The notes below the pieces were generated by a model. That model worked only from the letters and a program-made list of their open reading frames with translations, ran no database searches and had not been told where the DNA came from. This document shows positions 1 to 10,405 of a stretch of DNA of 64,000 nucleotides, one piece after another. Position 1 is the stretch's first letter; each line of letters begins with the position of its first letter. The stretch comes from Protopterus annectens. Its lineage: Eukaryota; Chordata; Ceratodontiformes; Protopteridae. The DNA is taken from NCBI RefSeq assembly GCF_019279795.1, contig NC_056734.1, positions 3,023,065 to 3,087,064 on the forward strand, in the 5' to 3' direction. Position numbers and translations under genes: made by a program.

Positions 1-1
1 C

Positions 2-523
2 TTCCATGCATTCAGGGTCTCCCTGAGGACTAATCCCTCCTTTATGCCCAAGGTGATATCTAATGTAACTTTCAACCAGGCTATACATCTACCCACCTTC
101 TTTCCTAACCCTCAAAACAAGGGAGAAAGAATTTTGCACTCACTGGATGTGCACAGACAGCTCAGGTACTGTCTGGACCGTACTAAACCCTTCAGGAAAA
201 CAGACCAACTACTTGTCAGCTTTGCTCCAGAGGCAGAGGGGAAGCCCATCTCTAAACAAACCGTTTCCAAATGGATATCCCACCGTATCTATTTCTGCTA
301 CAAGTTGTATGGGAACCCCCTCCAAATCTGTTCGAAACAATTCCGCTAGGGCAGCCTCCACGTCCACAGCATTCCTCAGAGGAGTTCCCACCAGGGACAT
401 CCTGGAAGCTGCCTTCTGGACTTCTGTCCATAACTTTACCAAGCATTACCACCTACCTCTATTTTCTAAGGCTAGGACAGGGTTTGCCTCTGCAGTTCTG
501 CAGGGCATGCTGACCCATTCCTA
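2..523 (+). pseudogene. Tyrosine recombinase C-terminal part (DIRS-a1)
   Basis: Translation shows the C-terminal half of a DIRS tyrosine recombinase. The part LHSLDVHRQLRYCLDRTK is followed by VSKWISHRI in one frame and RAASTSTAFLRGVPTRDILEAA in another. Aligned with the copy in DIRS-B, the His-x-x-Arg pair and the late tyrosine region (FTKHYHLPLFSKARTGFAS) fall here. The enzyme family cuts and rejoins DNA through a tyrosine and integrates the circular element copy. A frameshift near 300-340 separates the two halves, so this copy is not functional. Confidence 0.85.
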
Positions 524-582
524 GGTCTCTTACTAATCCTGCCACCCCTCTCCTCAGCTTTGGGAATCCTCCCACAGGTGAT

Positions 583-670
583 GACTGCAACAGTGAAACA
601 CGAAGAACATAGTATAGTTGTGTACACTTAGCATAAATGTAGATGTTCAAGTGTATTCACTTTTGCAGTC
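583..670. repeat. Internal complementary region (ICR) of DIRS-a1
   Basis: The left half (GACTGCAACAGTGAAACA, then GAAGAACAT) is the reverse complement of the left terminus seen in DIRS-1 and DIRS-2. The right half (AGTATAGTTGTGTACACTTA onward) is the reverse complement of the right terminus at 1,170-1,256. A joined copy of both termini just behind the recombinase is the hallmark of DIRS elements and is thought to template completion of the circular DNA. Confidence 0.85.
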
Positions 671-772
671 CGTTTCCCACCCTCCTTCCCCCTTATATAT
701 TCTTTCTTTAGGGAGACATATGTTTCTAACGGTGGCTTTTGGCCACCAGGACCACTTTACTATGGGTGTATC

Positions 773-1014
773 TCATATGAGCGAATCGCACAAATTGTGA
801 ACGCTCATAATATCGGACGTACTGGACCTCAAAGTGCTTTTTCTGAGATTGCGGTACAGTGAAGAATGGGATATTTGCCCTTTCCTCACTGTAGTGCGAT
901 CTCAGAGTTGGACTATATATTTAGCGGGGGGCATAGCCCCCCACAATAGGAAGTTCGAGGTCTGGTAAGTTCGATATTATGAGCGTTCGCAATTTGTGCG
1001 ATTCACTCATATGA
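773..1014. mobile_element. MITE-like DNA element with 46-bp terminal inverted repeats
   Basis: A 242-bp unit starts TCATATGAGCGAATCGCAC and ends with the inverse of nearly the same sequence; about 43 of 46 bases match between the arms. Its interior is also folded: 839-860 and 893-906 are inverted copies of each other, and 926-942 forms a GGGGGGC-ATA-GCCCCCC hairpin. It has no coding capacity. It interrupts the spacer between ICR and right repeat of DIRS-a1, which in DIRS-1 and DIRS-2 is free of it. Superfamily not assigned; a TA target duplication is possible but not certain. Confidence 0.75.
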
Positions 1015-1042
1015 TATAGATCCCTTTACTTTATTTACTTGG

Positions 1043-1256
1043 GCCTCTGGTTAGGGCAAGAACTGATGTAATGGCATGGCATCGGCTGCCTTCCTTTGTA
1101 GCAGTGATGACCTGATGTCAGCCTGCAAGCAACAGCAGCCGACGCAGAAAAACATTGACTTTGGTATTCGGGCTGGCCGGGGGCTACCACAGGTGATGAC
1201 TGCGCAGTGAATACAGTCTAACAGCTACATTTATGGTAAGTGTACACAACTGTACT
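1043..1256. repeat. Right inverted terminal repeat of DIRS-a1
   Basis: This stretch contains GGCATCGGCTGCC, a GATGACCTGATGTCAG block and the terminal GTGTACACAACTGTACT. It matches the right ends of DIRS-2 (59,268-59,475) and DIRS-1 (35,680-35,895). In those copies the same blocks are inverted at the left end. Confidence 0.82.
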
Positions 1257-2084
1257 TTCCCTCTTCTTCCCCAGCCCTTCTTGTTATCCCTGGACCTCAA
1301 GGATGCCTTATCTTCACATCTCCATTTGCCCCCCCCATTTTGAGGAAGTTTTTACATTTCTCTTTTTCTTCCTTGCATTTTCAGTTATCTGCTTTTCTCT
1401 TTGGCCTCTCTACTGCCCAGAGTATATTCACCAAATGCCTTGCTCCTGTCGTTGCCTTTTGCAGGATGAGAGGTGTTCAGGTCTTTCCTTATGTAGATCA
1501 CCTATTCATTCAGGCTTTGTCCTCCAGGGTCCTACTTCAGCACTTCTAGTTTACAATTTGCCTGTAACAAAATCTGGGGTTTACCATAAACTTACAGAAA
1601 TCAGTCCTGGTCCCTTCTGAAGATCATGTTTTTCTATATTGCAGGATCCAGATCATTCCTGTGTGGCATCCCTGCCTCCACCAAGGCTCTCTTTCTCTTA
1701 TCACCTTTTTTTCAGTCTCTTTCCTCTGGCTTCATTCACAGCCAAGGATTTTCTCAGGGTTCTAGGATTAATAGCCTCCACCATTCCCATGCTGTCTGTA
1801 CTCGGTCTCCATATGAGAAAACTACTGTTTGTTCTTGAAGTCTGTGTGGCTTTAACACTGTCATCCACTGGATTTCCTAGTTCTTTTCCTTCCATGTCTC
1901 AAACGTGAGCTTTAGTGATGGATTTGTCAGCAACCCAGGACTTCCTTTTCAAACTCCAATTTAATCTCTGAAACTTTCTGGGTGCCTCTGACAGGGGATG
2001 GGGAGCCTTCTTTGGTTCCCTCAAAGTACAGGGTCTTTGGCCTCTTCATCAGAGATGAGATCACATCAACATAAAGGAGATCTG
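1257..2084 (+). pseudogene. DIRS-d: reverse transcriptase / RNase H relic, left segment
   Basis: Relic of the pol region of an old DIRS element. Frames give LLSLDLKDAL at 1,283, then FGLSTAQSIFTKCLAPV and FPYVDH at about 1,400-1,500, where the catalytic YLDD of related copies has decayed. LGLIASTIPM and LHMRKL follow near 1,770-1,830, and the start of RNase H (DRGWGAFFGS) near 2,000. The translation ends HINIKE at about 2,078 and resumes at 10,407 with AFLLALQAF, so DIRS-c was inserted in the middle of this gene. Many stops and shifts; not functional. Confidence 0.8.
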
Positions 2085-2230
2085 ATGTTATCCGTGTCAT
2101 TATTGCTCTCAAAATAGTCTTGGATCCGGCATCAGATCCGAGCCAGCAACATAGCACAGACAGATCAAAGGTTCAAGCTCCTTCCTCTCCCATAATCCCC
2201 TGCTGCCCTCTAATCCTCTGATTTCATTTG
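2085..2230. repeat. Left inverted terminal repeat of DIRS-c
   Basis: It begins ATGTTATCCGTGTCATTATT and pairs, inverted, with 10,245-10,405. Identity is clearly below 100 percent by eye, so the insertion is old. Confidence 0.75.
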
Positions 2231-2439
2231 CTACGGATGTGATCCATCTGGCTCTTGCTTCAGTTAAGTCTTTTAATTACTTTAACTTGAATTTGTTATC
2301 TTAGCTTTGGTTGTTTTAATAGGTTTAGCTCCTCGAGTCTCTGTAGTGTAATTACTGTTAGTAGTTTGCCTCCTCTCCCTTGGTTCCCCCATTGGTCAAT
2401 TAATTCGTGTTTGGTGCCTTTTTTGTTAGTGCCTCTTGT

Positions 2440-4142
2440 TAGTGTTAGGGCTTTGTTGTGTTTTAAATTGTCTGAAAAGTGCTCTGGTTTTAAAAAGTGC
2501 TCCTTGTCTGGCTGGATGGTGCCTAATACTGACTCGCACAAGGAGTACCTGTATTGTTTAGGAGCTCCTCACCTGGAGGTTGAATGAGATATTCGTGCCG
2601 CATTCAACCCCAAGACTTTGGCGGAGCACCAAAACCAAGCTGCTGTTAAAAGGTATGGTGCAGGGGGTCCTTTTGTTTTCCCCTGTAAGGTTTCCTCTTC
2701 TGACCCCAAGAAGAAGACCCCTTTCATGCCTCCGGTGGCTTCTAAAATGATCCTGTATCCCCAGATCCTCCTCCAGCCTGGGCTGTCTCAGATCTGAGAT
2801 CTTTGGATCAAAGGTCTTTGGATTCTACTGCTGGTTCCAAGGCCGCCTCCGATCAGTGGCCATCTGATCCGGTCAGGACTAGACCAGCTTCAGATCCAAC
2901 CAATTCATTGGATCCAATTGCTCCTTCTGCTAGGCTATCAAATCAGAAAGCCTTGTTGGATCCACCCATAGCTATTGAAGATGTAGCCCCGTCTAGTTGT
3001 TCTAGGCAGTTCCACTCTGCTCCTAGGCCCCAGAGCTGAACTCTGGATCACTGACGCAGATCCTCTGGGTCTCCAGCCACTTTCTCCAGATTGTCCAGGA
3101 CTTTTGTTGCCTTCTGACATGGACAGGATGACAAGGAGCTTTCTTAAAGCCCAAATAGAGTTAGGGCTTCTGGCTTCTGCAGCCCATCCAGCTAGGGGAG
3201 CTTCTCCAGTTCCAACTCTCCATTCTCCTCTTCCAACCCAAGGGCCTTCAGAATCTCAGGGCCTGGATACCTGCGTTCAGATCTTGATGGGGTCTAGTAT
3301 TCCCTTTTTCTCGACCCCGTCAGGGTCCCTGGTCTGCTGTGTTCCTCCACCCTCTGATCAGAGTGGGCCCCATGCCAGAGTGGTCAGCATTGGCTCCGTG
3401 GGGAATAGGGCCTGGTCTGGGTTTTTTGAACCAATCTCTTCCCCTGGAGTCTTTGGCCGTTTGTCTCCAAACCGGTATCATCCAGGGACTGTGGTGCTGT
3501 ATCAAGGCTTGCTCTTCCTCTCTCAGGGACTTCGCCCTCCAGGGTTGTGGACAAGACTGCTTCCAGCCCGTTGGCCTTCCGAGTGGTAGAGAGCACCTTC
3601 TCTAGGAGTGGAGATACATCTCTCACCCCTCCAGGTCCAGTTCTGCCCCTCTCTGCCTTGGGTGGTGAGACCTCCCATCCTGTTTCGGGTCAGCCCTCTC
3701 ATTCTAGCCTTCAGTTTTTTTTTTCCCTGCATTGGGTCCCCGCATCTTCAGAGACCTACCTGGAGCCCCCAGTGGAGGAGGCACGACATAATAGAAAGTG
3801 CAAGAGGAGGCACTTGACTTGGCCTTGAAGTCCCCCACTGAGGAGACAGACCTTGATGAAGGAGACTGGTACCCCAGATCTCCGCCTGACTATGCCTGTT
3901 TGTGACCTCCTTGAGATCTTAAAGCAGAAGGGTGGAAGGTCTCTTCAACCCCTTTCTTCAGAGGAGTCCATGTTTCTGAAGATGTTTGGGATGAGCCCAT
4001 CTACTTCCTGGGTGTCCCCCCTGCTGATGAAGTTGGTTGATCTTATCGCCAGCAGGGCTTGGAAGGAGCCCAACACTGTGGAGTTGGTTCCCAAGTGGGG
4101 TGATAAATTTATTAGCCCCCATGGACTGCTCCTTCTCGAGCA
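2440..4142 (+). pseudogene. Gag-like region of DIRS-c (degraded)
   Basis: The N-terminal part reads GFKKCSLSGW then YLYCLGAPHLE, which matches the Cys/His block of the Gag of DIRS-B (GFKKCDSCCQK and CIYCLGPLHLQ at 42,490-42,590). Further on, 3,850-4,120 contains SSEESMFLKMFGMSPSTSW and MKLVDLIASRAWKEP, equivalent to EDESVYLEAFGSRPSTSW and LMEVIARKAWASP in DIRS-B. DIRS Gag packages the element RNA. The frame is broken repeatedly and stops at the PLE-1 junction near 4,142. Confidence 0.72.
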
Positions 4143-4265
4143 ATGGAGTTTGTCGATACTTTCGAAAAAAAACACAGAGAACCAGCTGAGAAAATCCAAA
4201 ACAAAAATAAAATGCTGTAGAAATGGTCAGTGACCACTCAAAGCCCACCAGGAATTGAATTCAGC

Positions 4266-4326
4266 CACCAGAGTTTATTGAAGCGCTTTTCGTCTGCTTC
4301 ATAAGCAGACTTCTTCAGAATACATT
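4266..4326 (-). ncRNA. Hammerhead-ribozyme-like motif of PLE-1
   Basis: Read on the minus strand: CTGAAGA (4,312-4,318), an 8-bp perfect stem GTCTGCTT-ATG-AAGCAGAC, then GAAA, the self-complementary AGCGCT, and TC. This follows the hammerhead order box 1 (CUGANGA), stem II, GAAA, very short stem III, then U-H before the cleavage site; TATT and AATA could form stem I. One extra A lies between box 1 and stem II. Hammerhead motifs with tiny stem III are established for Penelope-like elements. Self-cleavage here is inferred. Confidence 0.65.
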
Positions 4327-4923
4327 AAATGCAGTCCAACCTACTACATTTAAAACCCTAAATTGGTCATTAATTAAATGTGTTAAATGTTAATTAAATG
4401 CCTTAAAGGCAAACAGACTAAAAAACTTTACTTAAGGTACAAATTTCACACAGTGAGTGAGTCGAACATTACTTCATAAGGTATATTCTTCATGAAGTAT
4501 ACGAAGAACCAACATTTTGTTTTCCAAATGTCTAAATGCATAAACTACATATATATGTTATAAGAATTATGTCAGTGTATTGAAATGCTGAAAACACCTA
4601 GTAAAATAAATGAACTATAATATGTAGAAATAAACCTTACAAAATTAAATAATGTAAAATATATCAATAAAATACAAAAAACATTAAACAAATCCAAAAT
4701 GTGATAAGGTAAATTAAATAACATTCATTTACATAGTTGATTGAATGAATCAGTTCGTACTTCCTTGTCAAAGTACTGAAAAATTAGGAACTGAAAACAT
4801 ATGTTCGAATACAATACATTTTAGAAGAATCTAAAACTTAAAAACTTTAAAAGGTGTACATACCACATGTACCCCTAACACATGAATACGTGGATGTACT
4901 AATAACAGCACTAGAGCCTACAA

Positions 4924-7409
4924 CTACCTTTTGAGACTTAAAATACTCAACAAACAAGATATAGAACATGCTTCATTAAGACCTGGGGAATGGTAAGCTT
5001 CTAACCTAATCTGCCAATGCTGTTCAAGTGCCAGTAACTTTAATGAGGCTGGACCACCTCTATTGTCAACAACAAGTTGGTGTATAGCTATGAATTTAAA
5101 CTGGTGAGTGGGGAAGTCGACAACATGTTTAGCAAGAGCATTCATTAATTTATGTTTTTTAATAGCGTATTGGTGTTCATAAATACGTTCCCTAAACTTG
5201 CGTTCAGTCTTCCCCACATAGAATGCCAAACAATTTTGGCATGATGCTAAATATACCAACATCTTGGAGTTACAGTTGGTCCTATGTTTCAATTTGTAAT
5301 CTTGGTTGTTGACAGAAAATTTGTTAGATTCAGTAATGTAGTTACAAAAGTTACATGCATGGCATCTGAACATACCCGGAGATCTTGTGCTAGGAGGTTT
5401 CATCTCAAACCAAGACTTGAGATTCTTGTCCTTCCTGTAAGTCACCTTTGGAACTGTACCTAATTTTGCAAACACCCCTGGATCAGCTCTTAACAATTCC
5501 CAGTTCTTCCTGACTATGTCCCACAAGATGTCACTATCAATGGCGAAGGTGGTAATAAATCTAGGTAGATCCACCTCAGTGATCCTATCAACAATTGCTA
5601 GACTCAAGTTACCAACAGGAGGTGTAAACATGGTAGAGACAACTCTTTCTTTAAATGGTAGAATTGGTACATACACATTGGACCTCCTTTTAAGTGAGAC
5701 TTCCTTGATTAAATCGTCAATAAGCTTATAGGGGTAACCCCGACTCAAAAACATCCCTTTAAGTGTTGTACATTCGGCATCAAATATGTCATCTCTACTA
5801 ATAATTCCTGCTGCCCGTACCAGCTGTCCTTTGACCACCGCCCGTTTCTGTGTAAAAGGATGACAGCTGGTAAAGTGTAGCAAGGTGTTGGAGTAAGTAG
5901 GTTTTCTATAAACCTTCGATGTATAACATAAGGCTGTAGAATCCTTTTCTAGAAAGATGTCAAGGTAAGCTATCTGCTTAACATCAAAAGAAAAGGTAAA
6001 TTCTAGGAATTCTGTCGTGACATTTAAATGATTAACAAAATCTACTGCCTGTGCCTCATCTCCATTAAAAAGAATAAAGATGTCATCCAAGTAACGTGTG
6101 TAGAATGCCGAATGTTTACAATACAGGGGGTGATTAAACACAAATTGATGTTCCCATTGTGCCATAACCAAGTTCGCCACACTGGCCCAATAGGGCGAGC
6201 CCATACCAACTCCTACAGTCTGTAAATAATAGTTGTCCCCGAACATGAAAAAGTTCCTAGGTAATGTTAAATCCAAAAGTTCACTAACCAAAGAGATGTC
6301 GTAACTGCTGGCTTCTCTAGCTCTCATTCTGTCACCTACCCAATCAATTGCTGTGTCCTGCGGAATACAGGTGTACAAGTCTTTGACATCCACCGTGAGG
6401 AAGTTGTGACAATCCTCATACTTAATCTCATTAATCTTGGACAGAAAAGTCCATGAATCTTTGCAAATCTGTGTCTCCATGACAATGTATTTACTAAGAA
6501 CATGATCCACAACTTTGGCACATGCGTAAGTTGGTGAACCACGGCTGTCTATCAAGGGCCGCATAGGTGGATTAGTAAAATTTTGTGAATTTTGGGTATA
6601 CCGAAAAAATAAGGGGTTCTGGGGTGTGAAGTTGTCATATAGTGGTATAAATCTAAGTTGATCCTTGATTCTAGAAACATTTCTTCAATCTGTTCCTTAA
6701 TAATTCGATAAGCACCATTGACTTCATTTAAAGAACTCAATGCATATGCTGGAGTGTCAAGTAATGCTGACATACAATCAAAATAGTCATTGTTATCAAA
6801 AATCACCACCCCACCACCTTTGTCGGGTTTACAAATGCGTAAGTTATTAGAACGTAAAACTTGTATACAATCAGTTTCTGAATTATTAATGGTATACCTT
6901 CCACATGGTTTAGAATAGGTGCTATGTGTCTTTGCCTTCATTTTAGTACATCTTATGTCAACCTCACATACCTGTTCGAACATGGACAATAAAGGGTGGA
7001 GAGGGGGATTAAAGGTGCTAGGTACATACAATGAGTTGGATGTATCAATATATGCCCCCCCACCCATCATAAGTCTGAAGTTGAGCTTCCTAGTAAAAGT
7101 TTTAATGTCGATTATAGCCTTCACAAAGTCAAATTTGTGATGCGGAACATAGGTATGACCCTTAGCCATAAGGTCCGCCATTTCGGGGGTGATAGTGGTA
7201 TTAGAAAAGTTATAGACATTAAAATCACCTAAAGTATTCGTACTAATGATTGGGCCCTGTTGCCCTTGGTCCTCATTCAAACCATTAAGTAGTGAAGGGG
7301 ATAAAGATATTTCATCAACAACCTCCTCTTCTTGTATAATGGGGGACAACAGATTGAGTGTCGGAACCGCTAACGGTTGGTCCTCCTCTGATTCATTTGA
7401 TTCGGCCAA
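4924..7409 (-). pseudogene. Penelope reverse transcriptase with GIY-YIG nuclease (PLE-1), one frameshift
   Basis: Two long frames, 7,409-6,552 (285 aa) and 6,564-4,924 (546 aa), join at one frameshift after FFGIPKIHK. The upstream frame ends in a typical lead into the reverse transcriptase fingers. The downstream frame has RPLIDSRGSP, FLTVDVKDLYTCIP, GVGMGSPYWASVANLVMAQWEH shortened here to GMGSP, and the catalytic YLDD at about 6,080-6,095. A CHACNFC cysteine cluster follows, and then the GIY-YIG core (VYLASC, FYVGKT, RERIYEH, and a late ALEQHW glutamate). The enzyme copies element RNA at a nicked target. Apart from the frameshift it is nearly intact, which suggests a fairly recent copy. Confidence 0.9.
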
Positions 7410-7419
7410 TAACGTTGTG

Positions 7420-7640
7420 TTTTGGGTCTCGCCCCTAAAAAATTCTCCTGTGGATTAGCATTAGTATTGCCGTTGTTGTTATTTCTATTCAGTAACCTCT
7501 CACTCCTACGTAGTTCTACCAAGGGCGTACGTTCGTTAGTCTCAGTAGGGTCTACCTGGGGGTTACTGTCAAAATTGTCATTTACAAAAACACTTTCACC
7601 AGCATTAGGGTGGGCATTGTGATTTGAGTTAGTATTGTGA
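7420..7640 (-). pseudogene. N-terminal low-complexity region of PLE-1 ORF
   Basis: On the minus strand a frame reads VELRRSERLLNRNNNNGN and continues toward PQENFLGARPKTQRYW. It lies just upstream of, and out of frame with, the acidic start of the main frame (MAESNESEEDQ at 7,409). Asn-rich, no domain recognised. It is probably the real N-terminus of the PLE protein separated by a frameshift. Confidence 0.5.
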
Positions 7641-7669
7641 GATCCTACTGAGACTAACGAACGTACGCC
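7524..7669. repeat. 26-bp perfect inverted repeat at 5' end of PLE-1
   Basis: The arms at 7,524-7,549 and 7,644-7,669 are exact reverse complements (core GGCGTACGTTCGTTAGTC), separated by 94 bp. The outer arm abuts DIRS-c sequence directly. Confidence 0.9.
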
Positions 7670-8990
7670 ATTTTAGATCCCTACCCTTCGGACTCACCAT
7701 AGCCCCCAGGCTGTTTACCAAATGTATGGCAGTGGTAGCTCACCTACGGTTGCAGGGACTTAAGGTATTTCTGTACCTTGACGATTGGCTCCTCACTGCA
7801 CCCTCGAGGCATTGATTGTCACAAGCCACCCATTATGTCCTTCTCCTGTGCAGTCAGTTGGGGGTTACCTTCACTCTTTCAAAATTGAATCTGGTCTCCA
7901 CACAAAAGTTGGAGTTCATAGGAGTTCACCTAGACTCTTGTTTCAGAGATTGCAGCATTGCCTCTATGCAGAGTTCAGTTGATCCGGGAAAAGGTCATGC
8001 AAATCTTAGATCTTTTGCATCCTCTGGTTCACTTGATTCTTTGGACCCTAGTATCCATGGCTGTGGCCATTCAGTTTGTTCCCCTAGCAAGGTATCACAT
8101 GTGGGTTTTACAGTGAACACTGGTGGTCCAATGGTCTGCTCTGTCTTGACCCATGTCCATATCCATAAAACAGACACCTGTGTGCAGACGGCACCTTCTT
8201 TGATGGCTTCAATCTCAGGATCTCCTCCTAAGCAGGCCTTTTTTCTCACTTCGCCCAAGGCCACGGTGACCGTGGACCCTTCCATGTTGGGGTTGTTTCC
8301 AGGAGAGAACTGTGAAAAGCACATGGTCCCTAAATTGCACATAAATATCCTAGAGATGAGAGCAGTCCTACTAATGTTGCAAGCCTTGCAGGCTGCCTCC
8401 CCTTGGGGGCGATTGCAGTTCAGATGGGCAACATGGCAGTAGTCGGATATGTCAACAAACAAGGAGGGAACACAATCTTACCCATTGTGCAGACGGGCCA
8501 TGAGAGTGTGGGAATGGGCAATATCCTCCAGACACTTTTTCTTCTTGTAATGCATATACCCGGGGTCTCCCAAAGTGTTGGCTTACAAACTCAGCAGATC
8601 CATCTCGAGTCCTCACGAGTGGTCCCTCAATTTCACAGTGGCAAAGCAGATTTTCGACCACTGGGATCAGCCGTGCTGTTATCTGTTTGCCTCCCCAACC
8701 AACCACAAATGTAGCATGTACTTTGCCCTGATCCCCCCCCCACCCGGCGAGTCACCGAGAGAGGTTTTGGTCCACAATTGGCCTCTTGGTCTCCTTTACG
8801 CTTATCCTCCTGTCCTTCTTATTCCCAAGATTTTGCAGAAAGCACAATGCCTGAGGATATCCCTGATTCTCATTGCCCCTTTCTGGCCTTGTCAACCATG
8901 GTTACCCCTTCATCAGGTCTCATATAAAGTATCCTACCTGGGTACTGGATCCTGTTCAGGACTTCCTCTTCCAAGTCTTTGGACCCTTTT
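7669..8990 (+). pseudogene. Reverse transcriptase / RNase H of DIRS-c, right segment
   Basis: Homology to the DIRS polymerase resumes in mid-domain at HFRSLPFGLTIAPRLF, followed by an intact YLDDWL near 7,776. RNase H and connection motifs follow in several frames: LHINILEMRAVLLMLQAL at 8,335-8,390, SRSISSPHEWSL near 8,595 and GLLYAYPPVLLIPKILQKA near 8,790. The part before the catalytic loop is missing, as if lost when PLE-1 arrived. Several stops; inactive. Confidence 0.8.
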
Positions 8991-8999
8991 GTCTAACTG

Positions 9000-10017
9000 C
9001 ATTGTTTCTCCAATTCCGGTGATCTTGAAACAGCCCAGGCTATCATTCCCCATCAAGCATATTATCCTAGCCTCCCAGATACCCTCCACTAGAAAGGTTT
9101 ATAGTAGTGAATGGAAAAGGTTTTCAATCTGGATTAAGAACAGTAATCTGGATCCTTTTTATGCCTCTTTTTCAGATATCCTTTTGCTCTTGTCTTCACT
9201 TTTCCAAGCACCGGCAATTTTTCTCTAAGCTGCAGCTGGTGGCAATTTCTAATTTTCATGAAAACAGTGTGCCTACATTCTCTTCCAGATTTTCCAAAGC
9301 ATTCATGAAGGGTATTTTCCTTCTAAGACTGCATGTTAAGGATCCCACCCATCTTTTTGACTTAGCCTTAGTGCTGCAGTCACTGACTGAGTCCTTTTGA
9401 ACTTGTCAGTTCATGCAATTTCAAATTCTTTTCATGGAAAACAGCCTTCCTGGTTGCCATAACTTTGGCTTGGAGGGTTTCCAAATTGCTACCTCTTTCC
9501 ATTGCTCCTCCATATATGATCTTTCACAAAGACAAAGTATGTCTTGGGACGAATCCTTCTTTTTTGCCCAAGGTTGCCTCTGAATCTAAATCCATATATT
9601 TAATTGCCAGTGTTCTTTCCTAGTTGTTCCAACAAAGGAGAGTACATTCTACATAATTTGGATGTCCACAGGCATTTACATATTTATCTACATAGGACCA
9701 AAGGGTTTCGCAAATCAGATCAGCTCTTTGTGCCTTTTTCCCTGAACAGACATGGCCTTCCATTTTCTAAGGTGACTATTTCTAAATGGATCTCGAGCTG
9801 CATTTCTACAGTGTACAACAATCGGTTCTGGGAACAATTGGGGCTCATTCTACTAGGTCTGTGGCTACTTCCTCAGTGTTCATGGCCAAGCTGTCTATTG
9901 ATAACATTTTTGCTGCTGCCACTTGATCTAATCCTTACACCTTTATATTTCATTACAAACTGGATCTGGTTTCCAGGAGCAGGGCTTCCTTTGGTTCCAC
10001 GTATGGTAGTTGGGGAT
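9000..10017 (+). pseudogene. Tyrosine recombinase of DIRS-c (degraded)
   Basis: IPSTRKVYSSEWKRFSIW at 9,080-9,130 matches the N-terminal core-binding part of the DIRS recombinase. Near 9,604-9,820 come FFPSCSNKGEYILHNLDVH, TKGFRKSDQLF and FSKVTISKW. The His-x-x-Arg and late tyrosine blocks are recognisable only in shifted frames up to about 10,000. Inactive. Confidence 0.78.
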
Positions 10018-10027
10018 TCTGACCCTT

Positions 10028-10118
10028 CTGTGAAGAATGACATGGATAACATCAGATAAAGAGTTATGTAATTACCATAACTTGGTATCTTTGTTATCCT
10101 ATGTCATTATTCCTCACG
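10028..10118. repeat. ICR of DIRS-c
   Basis: The left half GAAGAATGACATGGATAACA is the inverse of the left terminus of DIRS-c. The right half ACCATAACTTGGTATCTTTG onward is the inverse of its right terminus. It lies directly behind the recombinase relic, as expected for a DIRS element. Confidence 0.8.
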
Positions 10119-10244
10119 TTTCCCTCCCGCCATCCCCCTTCCTTGTTGGATTTTCTGAGGAAGTTTGGGTGTTGTGGTTAGGCCTTCTTTCTGTTTTTGA
10201 TGATTAGCTTTTCTAGCTTTGTTAGCAAACTCAATATGAGGGTT

Positions 10245-10405
10245 AGAGGGCAGCAGGGGATTATGGGAGAGGGAAGAGCTTGAGCCTTGGATCTGTCTAA
10301 GCTAAAGTTGCTGGCTCTGATCCGATATCTGATCCAAGACCCTACTGTGAGGAATAATGACAGAGGATAACACAGATGCCAAGCTTTGGCAAGTACATAA
10401 TTGAG
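10245..10405. repeat. Right inverted terminal repeat of DIRS-c
   Basis: Inverse of 2,085-2,230, ending near TACATAATTGAGA. The next bases (GCTTTCC) belong again to the RNase H frame of DIRS-d. Confidence 0.75.

Larger units (their letters stand above)
1..1256 (+). mobile_element. DIRS-a1: right end of a DIRS retrotransposon, cut by window start
   Basis: This is the 3' part of a DIRS-family tyrosine-recombinase retrotransposon. In order it holds the end of the recombinase gene, an internal complementary region and a right inverted repeat that ends CTGTACT at 1,256. The same order and terminal sequences recur in DIRS-1 (to 35,895) and DIRS-2 (to 59,475). At 1,257 the sequence passes directly into the reverse transcriptase frame of DIRS-d, so this copy was inserted into DIRS-d. 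Its left half lies outside the window. Confidence 0.88.
4143..7669 (-). mobile_element. PLE-1: Penelope-like element inserted in DIRS-c
   Basis: A minus-strand retroelement whose protein joins a reverse transcriptase to a GIY-YIG nuclease, the defining architecture of Penelope-like elements. Its 3' end (lower coordinates) holds an AT-rich untranslated region (about 4,330-4,920) and a hammerhead-like motif. Its 5' end carries a 26-bp inverted repeat next to the junction with DIRS-c at 7,669. The left border is placed near 4,143, where homology to DIRS Gag stops; it is uncertain by some tens of bases. No target duplication was found. Confidence 0.88.
2085..10405 (+). mobile_element. DIRS-c: DIRS element carrying a nested Penelope element
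   Basis: Left and right ends are inverted copies. Around 2,100-2,225 and 10,245-10,390 the shared blocks include CAGATCCGAGCCAGCAAC and CATAATCCCCTGCTGCCCTC on one strand and their complements on the other. Gag relics, reverse transcriptase / RNase H and recombinase relics follow in DIRS order, with an ICR at 10,028-10,118. PLE-1 lies inside on the minus strand. Compared with DIRS-B about 1.2 kb between Gag and the middle of the reverse transcriptase is missing around PLE-1. End coordinates are good to a few bases. Confidence 0.85.

Noticed and set aside
773..1014. Tc1/mariner assignment from a TA target
   Set aside because: The ends are palindromic, so the exact border and the duplication cannot be fixed from one copy.
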